Assembly: GCA_950106755.1 (NCBI GenBank) | Contig: OX467082.1 | Coordinates: 23,932,001-23,996,000, forward strand | DNA: 64,000 bases | From: Climacium dendroides | Lineage: Eukaryota > Streptophyta > Bryopsida > Hypnales > Climaciaceae | Direction: 5' to 3' | Shown here: positions 52,401-63,888 of the stretch, one piece after another | Layout: the number at the start of each line of letters is the position of its first letter | Position numbering within the stretch: position 1 is the stretch's first letter | Translations under genes and position numbers: made by a program | The notes under the pieces: generated by a model | Seen by the model: only the letters and a program-made list of their open reading frames with translations | Told to the model about the DNA's origin: nothing | Database searches by the model: none

Positions 52401-54736
52401 TTGGTGAGTATCTCATGGAGTACCATTGAAGACCTTGCATTCAACTTGTGCCTATTTTTTGATTCCCCATTAGAGCTTTCGTTCCTTTTTTTTTTGGACC
52501 TTTCCCAAATAAATCCATAACAAGCCATTTGTGCATGAACCTGGGGCCACATGAAACATTTCAATTACATTTCTTTTTGGTGAGTTTCTCATGGAGTACC
52601 ATTGAAGACCTTGCATTCAACTTGTGCCAATTTTTTGGTTCCCCATTAGAGGTTTCCATGCATATTTTTTTGGACCTTTGCCAAATAAATCTATAACAAG
52701 CCATTTGTGCATGAACTTGGGGCCACATGAAACATTTCAATTACATTTCTTTTTGGTGAGTATCTCATGGAGTACCATTGAAGACCTTGCATTCAACTTG
52801 TGCCTATTTTTTGGTTCCCCATTAGAGCTTTCGATGCATATTTTTTAGGACCATTCCCAGATAAATCTATAACAAGCCATTTGTGCATGAACTTGGGGCC
52901 ACATGAAGCATTTCAATTACATTTCTTTTTGGTGAGTTTCTCATGGAGTACCATTGAAGACCTTGCATTCAACTTGTGCCTATTTTTTGGTTCCCCATTA
53001 GAGCTTTTGATGCATATTTTTTTGGACCTTTGCCAAATAAATCCATAACTGGCCATTTGTGCATGAACATCCGTCCACATGAAACATTTCAATTACATTT
53101 CATTTTGGTGAGTTTCTCATGGAGTACCATTGAAGACCTTGCATTCAACTTCTGCCTATTTTTTGGTTCCCCATTAGAGCTTTTGATGCATATTTTTTTG
53201 GACCTTTGCCAAATAAATCCATAACTGGCCATTTATGCATGAACATGCGGCCACATGAAACATTTCAATTACATTTCTTTTTGGTGAGTATCTCATGGAG
53301 TACCATTGAAGACCTTGCATTCAACTTGTGCCAATTTTTTGGTTCACCATTAGAGCTTTCCATGCATATTTTTTTGGACCTTTCCCAAATAAATCTATAA
53401 CAGGCCATTTGTGCATGAACATGGGGCCACATGAAACATTTCAATTACATTTCTTTTTGGTGAGTATCTCATGGAGTACCATTGAAGACCTTGCATTCAA
53501 CTTGTGCCTATTTTTTGATTCCCCATTAGAGCTTTCGTTCCTTTTTTTTTTGGACCTTTCCCAAATAAATCCATAACAAGCCATTTGTGCATGAACCTGG
53601 GGCCACATGAAACATTTCAATTACATTTCTTTTTGGTGAGTTTCTCATGGAGTACCATTGAAGACCTTGTATTCAACTTGTGCCAATTTTTTGGTTCCCC
53701 ATTAGAGCTTTCGATGCATATTTTTTAGGACCATTCCCAGATAAATCCATAACAAGCCATTTGTGCATGAACTTGGGGCCACATGAAGCATTTCAATTAC
53801 ATTTCTTTTTGGTGAGTTTCTCATGGAGTACCATTGAAGACCTTGCATTCAACTTGTGGCTATTTTTTGGTTCCCCATTAGAGCTTTTGATGCATATTTT
53901 TTTTGACCTTTGCCAAATAAATCCATAACTGGCCATTTGTGCATGAACATGCGGCCACATGAAACATTTCAATTACATTTCTTTTTGGTGAGTATCTCAT
54001 GGAGTACCGTTGAAGACCTTGCATTCAACTTGTGCCTATTTTTAGGTTCCCCATTAGAGCTTTCGATGCATATTTTTTTGGACCTTTCCCAAAGAAATCC
54101 ATAACAAGCCATTTGTGCATGAACTTGGGGCCACATGAAACATTTCAATTACATTTCTTTTTGGTGAGTATCTCATGGAGTACCATTGAAGACCTTGCAT
54201 TCAACTTGTGCCTATTTTTTGATTCCCCATTAGAGCTTTCGATGCATATTTTTTTGGACCTTTCCCAAATAAATCCATAACAAGCCATTTGTGCATGAAC
54301 TTGGGGCCACATGAAACATTTCAATTACATTTCTTTTTGGTGAGTATCTCATGGAGTACCATTGAAGACCTTGCATTCAACTTGTGCCTATTTTTTGGTT
54401 CCCAATTAGAGCTTTCGATGCATATTTTTTTGGACCTTTCCCAAATAAATCCATAACAAGCCATTTGTGCATGAACTTGGGGCCACATGAAACATTTCAA
54501 TTACATTTCTTTTTGGTGAGTATCTCATGGAGTACCATTGAAGACCTTGCATTCAACTTGTGCCTATTTTTTGAGTCCCCATTAGAGCTTTCGTTCCTTT
54601 TTTTTTTGGACCTTTCCCAAATAAATCCATAACAAGCCATTTGTGCATGAACCTGGGGCCACATGAAGCATTTCAATTACATTTCTTTTTGGTGAGTTTC
54701 TCATGGAGTACCATTGAAGACCTTGCATTCAACTTG
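49457..54736 (+). repeat. Five 1,056-bp (6-mer) units arranged S-H-H-H-S'
   Basis: Three 6-mers (50,513-51,568; 51,569-52,624; 52,625-53,680) appear identical apart from CCTTGTATTC near 53,669 in the last. Each contains the GAGGTTTCC unit, the AGGACCATTCCC module, the CATCCGTCC unit, a TTCTGCC unit with CATTTATGC, a TTCACC H unit, and the TTTCGTTCC unit. They are bracketed by a different 6-mer, S at 49,457-50,512 and S' at 53,681-54,736, which share a TTTTTAGGTTCC/AAAGAAATCC unit and ACCGTTG (49,783; 54,007). All five end in a TTTCGTTCC unit at exact 1,056-bp spacing. Confidence 0.85.
50370..50383 (+). other. Clustered four-base change creating a T10 tract
   Basis: In this unit CGATGCATA becomes CGTTCCTTT: four substitutions at alternate bases (monomer positions 34, 36, 38 and 40). 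They destroy the ATGCAT palindrome and extend the T7 tract to T10. The same cluster is present at 51,426, 52,482, 53,538 and 54,594 and nowhere else in the window. Four hits in seven bases, with no length change, suggest one multi-base event rather than independent mutations. Confidence 0.75.
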
Positions 54737-57700
54737 TGCCTATTTTTTGGTTCCCCATTAGAGCTTTTGATGCATATTTTTTTGGACCTTTGCCAAATAA
54801 ATCCATAACTGGCCATTTGTGCATGAACATCCGTCCACATGAAACATTTCAATTACATTTCATTTTGGTGAGTTTCTCATGGAGTACCATTGAAGACCTT
54901 GCATTCAACTTCTGCCTATTTTTTGGTTCCCCATTAGAGCTTTTGATGCATATTTTTTTGGACCTTTGCCAAATAAATCCATAACTGGCCATTTATGCAT
55001 GAACATGCGGCCACATGAAACATTTCAATTACATTTCTTTTTGGTGAGTATCTCATGGAGTACCATTGAAGACCTTGCATTCAACTTGTGCCAATTTTTT
55101 GGTTCACCATTAGAGCTTTCCATGCATATTTTTTTGGACCTTTCCCAAATAAATCTATAACAGGCCATTTGTGCATGAACATGGGGCCACATGAAACATT
55201 TCAATTACATTTCTTTTTGGTGAGTATCTCATGGAGTACCATTGAAGACCTTGCATTCAACTTGTGCCAATTTTTTGGTTCACCATTAGAGCTTTCCATG
55301 CATAATTTTTTGGACCTTTCCCAAATAAATCCATAACAAGCCATTTGTGCATGAACTTGGGGCCACATGAAACATTTCAATTACATTTCTTTTTGGTGAA
55401 TATGTCATGGAGTACCATTGAAGACCTTGCATTCAATTTGTGCCTATTTTTTAATTCCCCATTAGAGCTTTCGATGCATATTTTCTTGGACCTTTCCCAA
55501 ATAAATCCATAACAAGCCATTTGTGCATGAACCTGGGGCCATATGAAACATTTCAATTACATTTCTTTTTGGTGAGTTTCTCATGGAGTACCATTGAAGA
55601 CCTTGCATTCAACTTGTGCCTATCTTTTGGTCCACCATTAGAGCTTTCGATGCATATTTTTTAGGACCATTCCCAAATAAATCCATAACAAGCCATTTGT
55701 GCATGAACTTGGGGCCACATGAAACATTTCAATTACATTTCTTTTTGGTGAGTTTCTCATGGAGTACCATTGAAGAACTTGCATTCAACTTGTGCCAATT
55801 TTTCAGTTCCCCATTAGAGCTTTCGATGCATATTTTTTTGGACCTTTCCCAAATAAATCCATAACAAGCCATTTGTGCATGACTTTGGGGCCACATGAAA
55901 CATTTCAATTACATTTCTTTTTGGTGAGTTTCTCATGGAGTACCATTGAAGACCTTGCATTCAACTTGTGCCTATTTTTTGGTTCCCCATTAGAGCTTTT
56001 GATGCATATTTTTTTCGACCTTTGCCCAATAAATCCAAATTAGGCCAATTGTGCATGAACATGGCGCCACATGAAACATTTCAATTACATTTCTTTTTGG
56101 TGAGTTTCTCATGGAGTACCATTGAAGAACTTGCATTCAACTTGTGCCAATTTTTCAGTTCCCCATTAGAGCTTTGGATGCATATTTTTTTGGACCTTTC
56201 CCAAATAAATCCATAACAAGCCATTTGTGCATGAACTTGGGGCCACATGAAACATTTCAATTACATTTCTTTTTGGTGAGTATCTCATGGAGTACCATTG
56301 AAGACCTTGCATTCAACTTGTGCCTATTTTTTGATTCCCCATTAGAGCTTTCGATGCATATTTTTTTGGACCTTTCCCAAATAAACCCATAACAAGCCAT
56401 TTGTGCATGAACCTGGGGCCACATGAAACATTTCAATTACATTTCTTTTTGGTGAGTTTCTCATGGAGTACCATTGAAGACCTTGCATTCAACTTGTGCC
56501 AAATTTTTGGTTCCCCATTAGAGGTTTCCATGCATATTTTTTTGGACCTTCGCCAGATAAATCTATAACAAGCCATTTGTGCATGAACTTGGGGCCACAT
56601 GAAACATTTCAATTACATTTCTTTTTGGTGAGTTTCTCATGGAGTACCATTGAAGACCTTGCATTCAACTTGTGCGTATTTTTTGGTTCCCCATTAGAGC
56701 TTTTGATGCATATTTTTTTGGACCTTTGCCAAATAAATCCATAACTGGCCATTTGTGCATGAACATGCGGCCATATGAAACATTTCAATTACATTTCTTT
56801 TTGGTGAGTTTCTCATGGAGTACCATTGAAGACCTTGCATTCAACTTGTGCGTATTTTTTGGTTCACCATTACAGCTTTTGATGCATATCTTTTTGGACC
56901 TGTGCCAAGTAAATCCAAAACAGGCCATGTGTGCATGAACATGGGGCCACATGAAACATTTCAATTACATTTCTTTTTGGTGAGTTTCTCATGGAGTACC
57001 ATTGAAGACCTGACATTCAACTTGTGCCTATTTTTTGGTTCACCATTAGAGCTTTTGATGCATATTTTTTTGGACCTTTGCCAAATAAATCCATAACAAG
57101 CCATTTGTGCATGAACCTGGGGCCACATGAAACATTTCAATTACATTTCTTTTTGGTGAGTATCTCATGGAGTACCATTGAAGACCTTGCATTCAACTTG
57201 TGCCTATTTTTTGCTTCCCCATTAGAGCTTTTGATGCATATTTTTTTGGACCTTTGCCAAATAAATCCATAACAAGCCATTTGTGCATGAACCTGGGGCC
57301 ACATGAAACATTTCAATTACATTTCTTTTTGGTGAGTATCTCATGGAGTACCATTGAAGACCTTGCATTCAACTTGTGCCTATTTTTTGATTCCCCATTA
57401 GAGCTTTCGATGCATATTTTTTTGGACCTTTCCCAAATAAATCCATAACAAGCCGTTTGTGCATGAACTTGGGGCCACATGAAACATTTCAATTACATTT
57501 CTTTTTGGTGAGTTTCTCATGGAGTACCATTGAAGACCTTGCATTCAACTTGTGCCTATTTTTTGGTTCCCCATTAGAGCTTTCGATGCATATTTTTTAG
57601 GACCATTCCCAGATAAATCCATAACAAGCCATTTGTGCATGAACTTGGGGCCACATGAAGCATTTCAATTACATTTCTTTTTGGTGAGTTTCTCATGGAG

Positions 57701-60700
57701 TACCATTGAAGACCTTGCATTCAACTTCTGCCTATTTTTTGGTTCCCCATTAGAGCTTTTGATGCATATTTTTTTTGACCTTCGCCAAATAAATCCATAA
57801 CTGGCCATTTGTGCATGAACATGCGGCCACATGAAACATTTCAATTACATTTCTTTCTGGTGAGTATCTCATGGAGTACCATTGAAGACCTTGCATTCAA
57901 CTTGTGCCTATTTTTAGGTTCCCCATTAGAGCTTTCGATGCATATTTTTTTGGACCTTTCCCAAAGAAATCCATAACAAGCCATTTGTGCATGAACTTGG
58001 GGCCACATGAAACATTTCAATTACATTTCTTTTTGGTGAGTTTCTCATGGAGTACCATTGAAGACCTTGCATTCAACTTGTGCCAATTTTTTGGTTCCCC
58101 ATTAGAGGTTTCCATGCATATTTTTTTGGACCTTTGCCAAATAAATCTATAACAAGCCATTTGTGCATGAACTTGGGGCCACATGAAACATTTCAATTAC
58201 ATTTCTTTTTGGTGAGTATCTCATGGAGTACCATTGAAGACCTTGCATTCAACTTGTGCCTATTTTTTGGTTCCCAATTAGAGCTTTCGATGCATATTTT
58301 TTAGGACCATTCCCAGATAAATCCATAACAAGCCATTTGTGCATGAACTTGGGGCCACATGAAGCATTTCAATTACATTTCTTTTTGGTGAGTTTCTCAT
58401 GGAGTACCATTGAAGACCTTGCATTCAACTTGTGCCTATTTTTTGGTTCCCCATTAGAGCTTTTGATGCATATTTTTTTGGACCTTTGCCAAATATATCC
58501 ATAACTGGCCATTTGTGCATGAACATCCGTCCACATGAAACATTTCAATTACATTTCATTTTGGTGAGTTTCTCATGGAGTACCATTGAAGACCTTGCAT
58601 TCAACTTCTGCCTATTTTTTGGTTCCCCATTAGAGCTTTTGATGCATATTTTTTTGGACCTTTGCCAAATAAATCCATAACTGGCCATTTATGCATGAAC
58701 ATGCGGCCACATGAAACATTTCAATTACATTTCTTTTTGGTGAGTATCTCATGGAGTACCATTGAAGACCTTGCATTCAACTTGTGCCAATTTTTTGGTT
58801 CACCATTAGAGCTTTCCATGCATATTTTTTTGGACCTTTCCCAAATAAATCTATAACAGGCCATTTGTGCATGAACATGGGGCCACATGAAACATTTCAA
58901 TTACATTTCTTTTTGGTGAGTATCTCATGGAGTACCATTGAAGACCTTGCATTCAACTTGTGCCAATTTTTTGGTTCACCATTAGAGCTTTCCATGCATA
59001 ATTTTTTGGACCTTTCCCAAATAAATCCATAACAAGCCATTTGTGCATGAACTTGGGGCCACATGAAACATTTCAATTACATTTCTTTTTGGTGAATATC
59101 TCATGGAGTACCATTGAAGACCTTGCATTCAACTTGTGCCTATTTTTTAATTCCCCATTAGAGCTTTCGATGCATATTTTCTTGGACCTTTCCCAAATAA
59201 ATCCATAACAAGCCATTTGTGCATGAACCTGGGGCCATATGAAAAATTTCAATTACATTTCTTTTTGGTGAGTTTCTCATGGAGTACCATTGAAGACCTT
59301 GCATTCAACTTGTGCCTATCTTTTGGTCCACCATTAGAGCTTTCGATGCATATTTTTTAGGACCATTCCCAAATAAATCCATAACAAGCCATTTGTGCAT
59401 GAACTTGGGGCCACATGAAACATTTCAATTACATTTCTTTTTGGTGAGTTTCTCATGGAGTACCATTGAAGAACTTGCATTCAACTTGTGCCAATTTTTC
59501 AGTTCCCCATTAGAGCTTTCGATGCATATTTTTTTGGACCTTTCCCAAATAAATCCATAACAAGCCATTTGTGCATGACTTTGGGGCCACATGAAACATT
59601 TCAATTACATTTCTTTTTGGTGAGTTTCTCATGGAGTACCATTGAAGACCTTGCATTCAACTTGTGCCTATTTTTTGGTTCCCCATTAGAGCTTTTGATG
59701 CATATTTTTTTCGACCTTTGCCCAATAAATCCAAATTAGGCCAATTGTGCATGAACATGGCGCCACATGAAACATTTCAATTACATTTCTTTTTGGTGAG
59801 TTTCTCATGGAGTACCATTGAAGAACTTGCATTCAACTTGTGCCAATTTTTCAGTTCCCCATTAGAGCTTTGGATGCATATTTTTTTGGACCTTTCCCAA
59901 ATAAATCCATAACAAGCCATTTGTGCATGAACTTGGGGCCACATGAAACATTTCAATTACATTTCTTTTTGGTGAGTATCTCATGGAGTACCATTGAAGA
60001 CCTTGCATTCAACTTGTGCCTATTTTTTGATTCCCCATTAGAGCTTTCGATGCATATTTTTTTGGACCTTTCCCAAATAAACCCATAACAAGCCATTTGT
60101 GCATGAACCTGGGGCCACATGAAACATTTCAATTACATTTCTTTTTGGTGAGTTTCTCATGGAGTACCATTGAAGACCTTGCATTCAACTTGTGCCAAAT
60201 TTTTGGTTCCCCATTAGAGGTTTCCATGCATATTTTTTTGGACCTTCGCCAGATAAATCTATAACAAGCCATTTGTGCATGAACTTGGGGCCACATGAAA
60301 CATTTCAATTACATTTCTTTTTGGTGAGTTTCTCATGGAGTACCATTGAAGACCTTGCATTCAACTTGTGCGTATTTTTTGGTTCCCCATTAGAGCTTTT
60401 GATGCATATTTTTTTGGACCTTTGCCAAATAAATCCATAACTGGCCATTTGTGCATGAACATGCGGCCATATGAAACATTTCAATTACATTTCTTTTTGG
60501 TGAGTTTCTCATGGAGTACCATTGAAGACCTTGCATTCAACTTGTGCGTATTTTTTGGTTCACCATTACAGCTTTTGATGCATATCTTTTTGGACCTGTG
60601 CCAAGTAAATCCAAAACAGGCCATGTGTGCATGAACATGGGGCCACATGAAACATTTCAATTACATTTCTTTTTGGTGAGTTTCTCATGGAGTACCATTG

Positions 60701-63536
60701 AAGACCTGACATTCAACTTGTGCCTATTTTTTGGTTCAGCATTAGAGCTTTTGATGCATATTTTTTTGGACCTTTGCCAAATAAATCCATAACAAGCCAT
60801 TTGTGCATGAACCTGGGGCCACATGAAACATTTCAATTACATTTCTTTTTGGTGAGTATCTCATGGAGTACCATTGAAGACCTTGCATTCAACTTGTGCC
60901 TATTTTTTGCTTCCCCATTAGAGCTTTTGATGCATATTTTTTTGGACCTTTGCCAAATAAATCCATAACAAGCCATTTGTGCATGAACCTGGGGCCACAT
61001 GAAACATTTCAATTACATTTCTTTTTGGTGAGTATCTCATGGAGTACCATTGAAGACCTTGCATTCAACTTGTGCCTATTTTTTGATTCCCCATTAGAGC
61101 TTTCGATGCATATTTTTTTGGACCTTTCCCAAATAAATCCATAACAAGCCGTTTGTGCATGAACTTGGGGCCACATGAAACATTTCAATTACATTTCTTT
61201 TTGGTGAGTTTCTCATGGAGTACCATTGAAGACCTTGCATTCAACTTGTGCCTATTTTTTGGTTCCCCATTAGAGCTTTCGATGCATATTTTTTAGGACC
61301 ATTCCCAGATAAATCCATAACAAGCCATTTGTGCATGAACTTGGGGCCACATGAAGCATTTCAATTACATTTCTTTTTGGTGAGTTTCTCATGGAGTACC
61401 ATTGAAGACCTTGCATTCAACTTCTGCCTATTTTTTGGTTCCCCATTAGAGCTTTTGATGCATATTTTTTTTGACCTTCGCCAAATAAATCCATAACTGG
61501 CCATTTGTGCATGAACATGCGGCCACATGAAACATTTCAATTACATTTCTTTTTGGTGAGTATCTCATGGAGTACCATTGAAGACCTTGCATTCAACTTG
61601 TGCCTATTTTTAGGTTCCCCATTAGAGCTTTCGATGCATATTTTTTTGGACCTTTCCCAAAGAAATCCATAACAAGCCATTTGTGCATGAACTTGGGGCC
61701 ACATGAAACATTTCAATTACATTTCTTTTTGGTGAGTTTCTCATGGAGTACCATTGAAGACCTTGCATTCAACTTGTGCCAATTTTTTGGTTCCCCATTA
61801 GAGGTTTCCATGCATATTTTTTTGGACCTTTGCCAAATAAATCTATAACAAGCCATTTGTGCATGAACTTGGGGCCACATGAAACATTTCAATTACATTT
61901 CTTTTTGGTGAGTATCTCATGGAGTACCATTGAAGACCTTGCATTCAACTTGTGCCTATTTTTTGGTTCCCAATTAGAGCTTTCGATGCATATTTTTTAG
62001 GACCATTCCCAGATAAATCCATAACAAGCCATTTGTGCATGAACTTGGGGCCACATGAAGCATTTCAATTACATTTCTTTTTGGTGAGTTTCTCATGGAG
62101 TACCATTGAAGACCTTGCATTCAACTTGTGCCTATTTTTTGGTTCCCCATTAGAGCTTTTGATGCATATTTTTTTGGACCTTTGCCAAATATATCCATAA
62201 CTGGCCATTTGTGCATGAACATCCGTCCACATGAAACATTTCAATTACATTTCATTTTGGTGAGTTTCTCATGGAGTACCATTGAAGACCTTGCATTCAA
62301 CTTCTGCCTATTTTTTGGTTCCCCATTAGAGCTTTTGATGCATATTTTTTTGGACCTTTGCCAAATAAATCCATAACTGGCCATTTATGCATGAACATGC
62401 GGCCACATGAAACATTTCAATTACATTTCTTTTTGGTGAGTATCTCATGGAGTACCATTGAAGACCTTGCATTCAACTTGTGCCAATTTTTTGGTTCACC
62501 ATTAGAGCTTTCCATGCATATTTTTTTGGACCTTTCCCAAATAAATCTATAACAGGCCATTTGTGCATGAACATGGGGCCACATGAAACATTTCAATTAC
62601 ATTTCTTTTTGGTGAGTATCTCATGGAGTACCATTGAAGACCTTGCATTCAACTTGTGCCAATTTTTTGGTTCACCATTAGAGCTTTCCATGCATAATTT
62701 TTTGGACCTTTCCCAAATAAATCCATAACAAGCCATTTGTGCATGAACTTGGGGCCACATGAAACATTTCAATTACATTTCTTTTTGGTGAATATCTCAT
62801 GGAGTACCATTGAAGACCTTGCATTCAACTTGTGCCTATTTTTTAATTCCCCATTAGAGCTTTCGATGCATATTTTCTTGGACCTTTCCCAAATAAATCC
62901 ATAACAAGCCATTTGTGCATAAACCTGGGGCCATATGAAAAATTTCAATTACATTTCTTTTTGGTGAGTTTCTCATGGAGTACCATTGAAGACCTTGCAT
63001 TCAACTTGTGCCTATCTTTTGGTCCACCATTAGAGCTTTCGATGCATATTTTTTAGGACCATTCCCAAATAAATCCATAACAAGCCATTTGTGCATGAAC
63101 TTGGGGCCACATGAAACATTTCAATTACATTTCTTTTTGGTGAGTTTCTCATGGAGTACCATTGAAGAACTTGCATTCAACTTGTGCCAATTTTTCAGTT
63201 CCCCATTAGAGCTTTCGATGCATATTTTTTTGGACCTTTCCCAAATAAATCCATAACAAGCCATTTGTGCATGACTTTGGGGCCACATGAAACATTTCAA
63301 TTACATTTCTTTTTGGTGAGTTTCTCATGGAGTACCATTGAAGACCTTGCATTCAACTTGTGCCTATTTTTTGGTTCCCCATTAGAGCTTTTGATGCATA
63401 TTTTTTTCGACCTTTGCCCAATAAATCCAAATTAGGCCAATTGTGCATGAACATGGCGCCACATGAAACATTTCAATTACATTTCTTTTTGGTGAGTTTC
63501 TCATGGAGTACCATTGAAGAACTTGCATTCAACTTG
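54737..63536 (+). repeat. 3,696-bp (21-mer) HOR, about 2.4 copies
   Basis: Copies are 54,737-58,432, 58,433-62,128 and a partial at 62,129-63,536. Markers include the CATCCGTCC unit, CATTTATGC, CATAATTTTTTGG, GGTGAATAT, TTTTAATTCC/TTTTCTTGG, TATCTTTTGGTCC, TTTTTCAGTTCC with GAACTTGC, CCAATAAATCCAAATTAGG, the TGCGTATT pair and the AGGACC module. I saw about six differences between copies 1 and 2, including AAATATATCC at 58,493, TATGTCATGG at 55,400, GAAAAATTTC at 59,241, TTCAGCATT at 60,736 and TTTCTTTCTGG at 57,855. That is roughly 99.8% identity. This is the longest clean tandem HOR in the window. Confidence 0.85.
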
Positions 63537-63888
63537 TGCCAATTTTTCAGTTCCCCATTAGAGCTTTCGATGCATATTTTTTTGGACCTTTCCCAAATAA
63601 ATCCATAACAAGCCATTTGTGCATGACTTTCGGGCCACATGAAACATTTCAATTACATTTCTTTTTGGTGAGTTTCTCATGGAGTACCATTGAAGACCTT
63701 GCATTCAACTTGTGCCTATTTTTTGGTTCCCCATTAGAGCTTTTGATGCATATTTTTTTGGACCTTTGCCCAATAAATCCAAATTAGGCCAATTGTGCAT
63801 GAACATGGCGCCACATGAAACATTTCAATTACATTTCTTTTTGGTGGGTTTCTCATGGAGTACCATTGAAGACCTTGCATTCAACTTG
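63185..63888 (+). repeat. Terminal dimer duplication (352 bp, two copies)
   Basis: The pair at 63,185-63,536 (TTTTTCAGTTCC with GCATGACTTT, then TTTTGATG with CCAATAAATCCAAATTAGG and CATGGCGCC) is repeated at 63,537-63,888. In the complete 21-mer copies the following unit carries GCTTTGGATG (56,145; 59,841). Here it is replaced by the dimer copy, so the 21-mer breaks at about 63,537. Differences between the dimers include GACTTTGGGG/GACTTTCGGG, TTTCGACC/TTTGGACC and GGTGAG/GGTGGG. Confidence 0.75.

Noticed and set aside
49457..62128. Assembly artefact explaining the near-identical HOR copies
   Set aside because: Copies carry a few consistent private differences and differ in flanking units, which argues against simple duplication of the same reads. 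It cannot be excluded without read data, so the findings list the relevant checks.
176..63787. Hundreds of near-identical plus-strand open frames of 64-88 codons, starting at GTG every 176 bp
   Set aside because: They are by-products of the repeat. Successive frames overlap by 73 nt in different reading frames because 176 is not a multiple of 3, so the same DNA would be read in two frames. Type D units put a TGA just after the start, and substitutions show no codon pattern. There is no recognisable domain.
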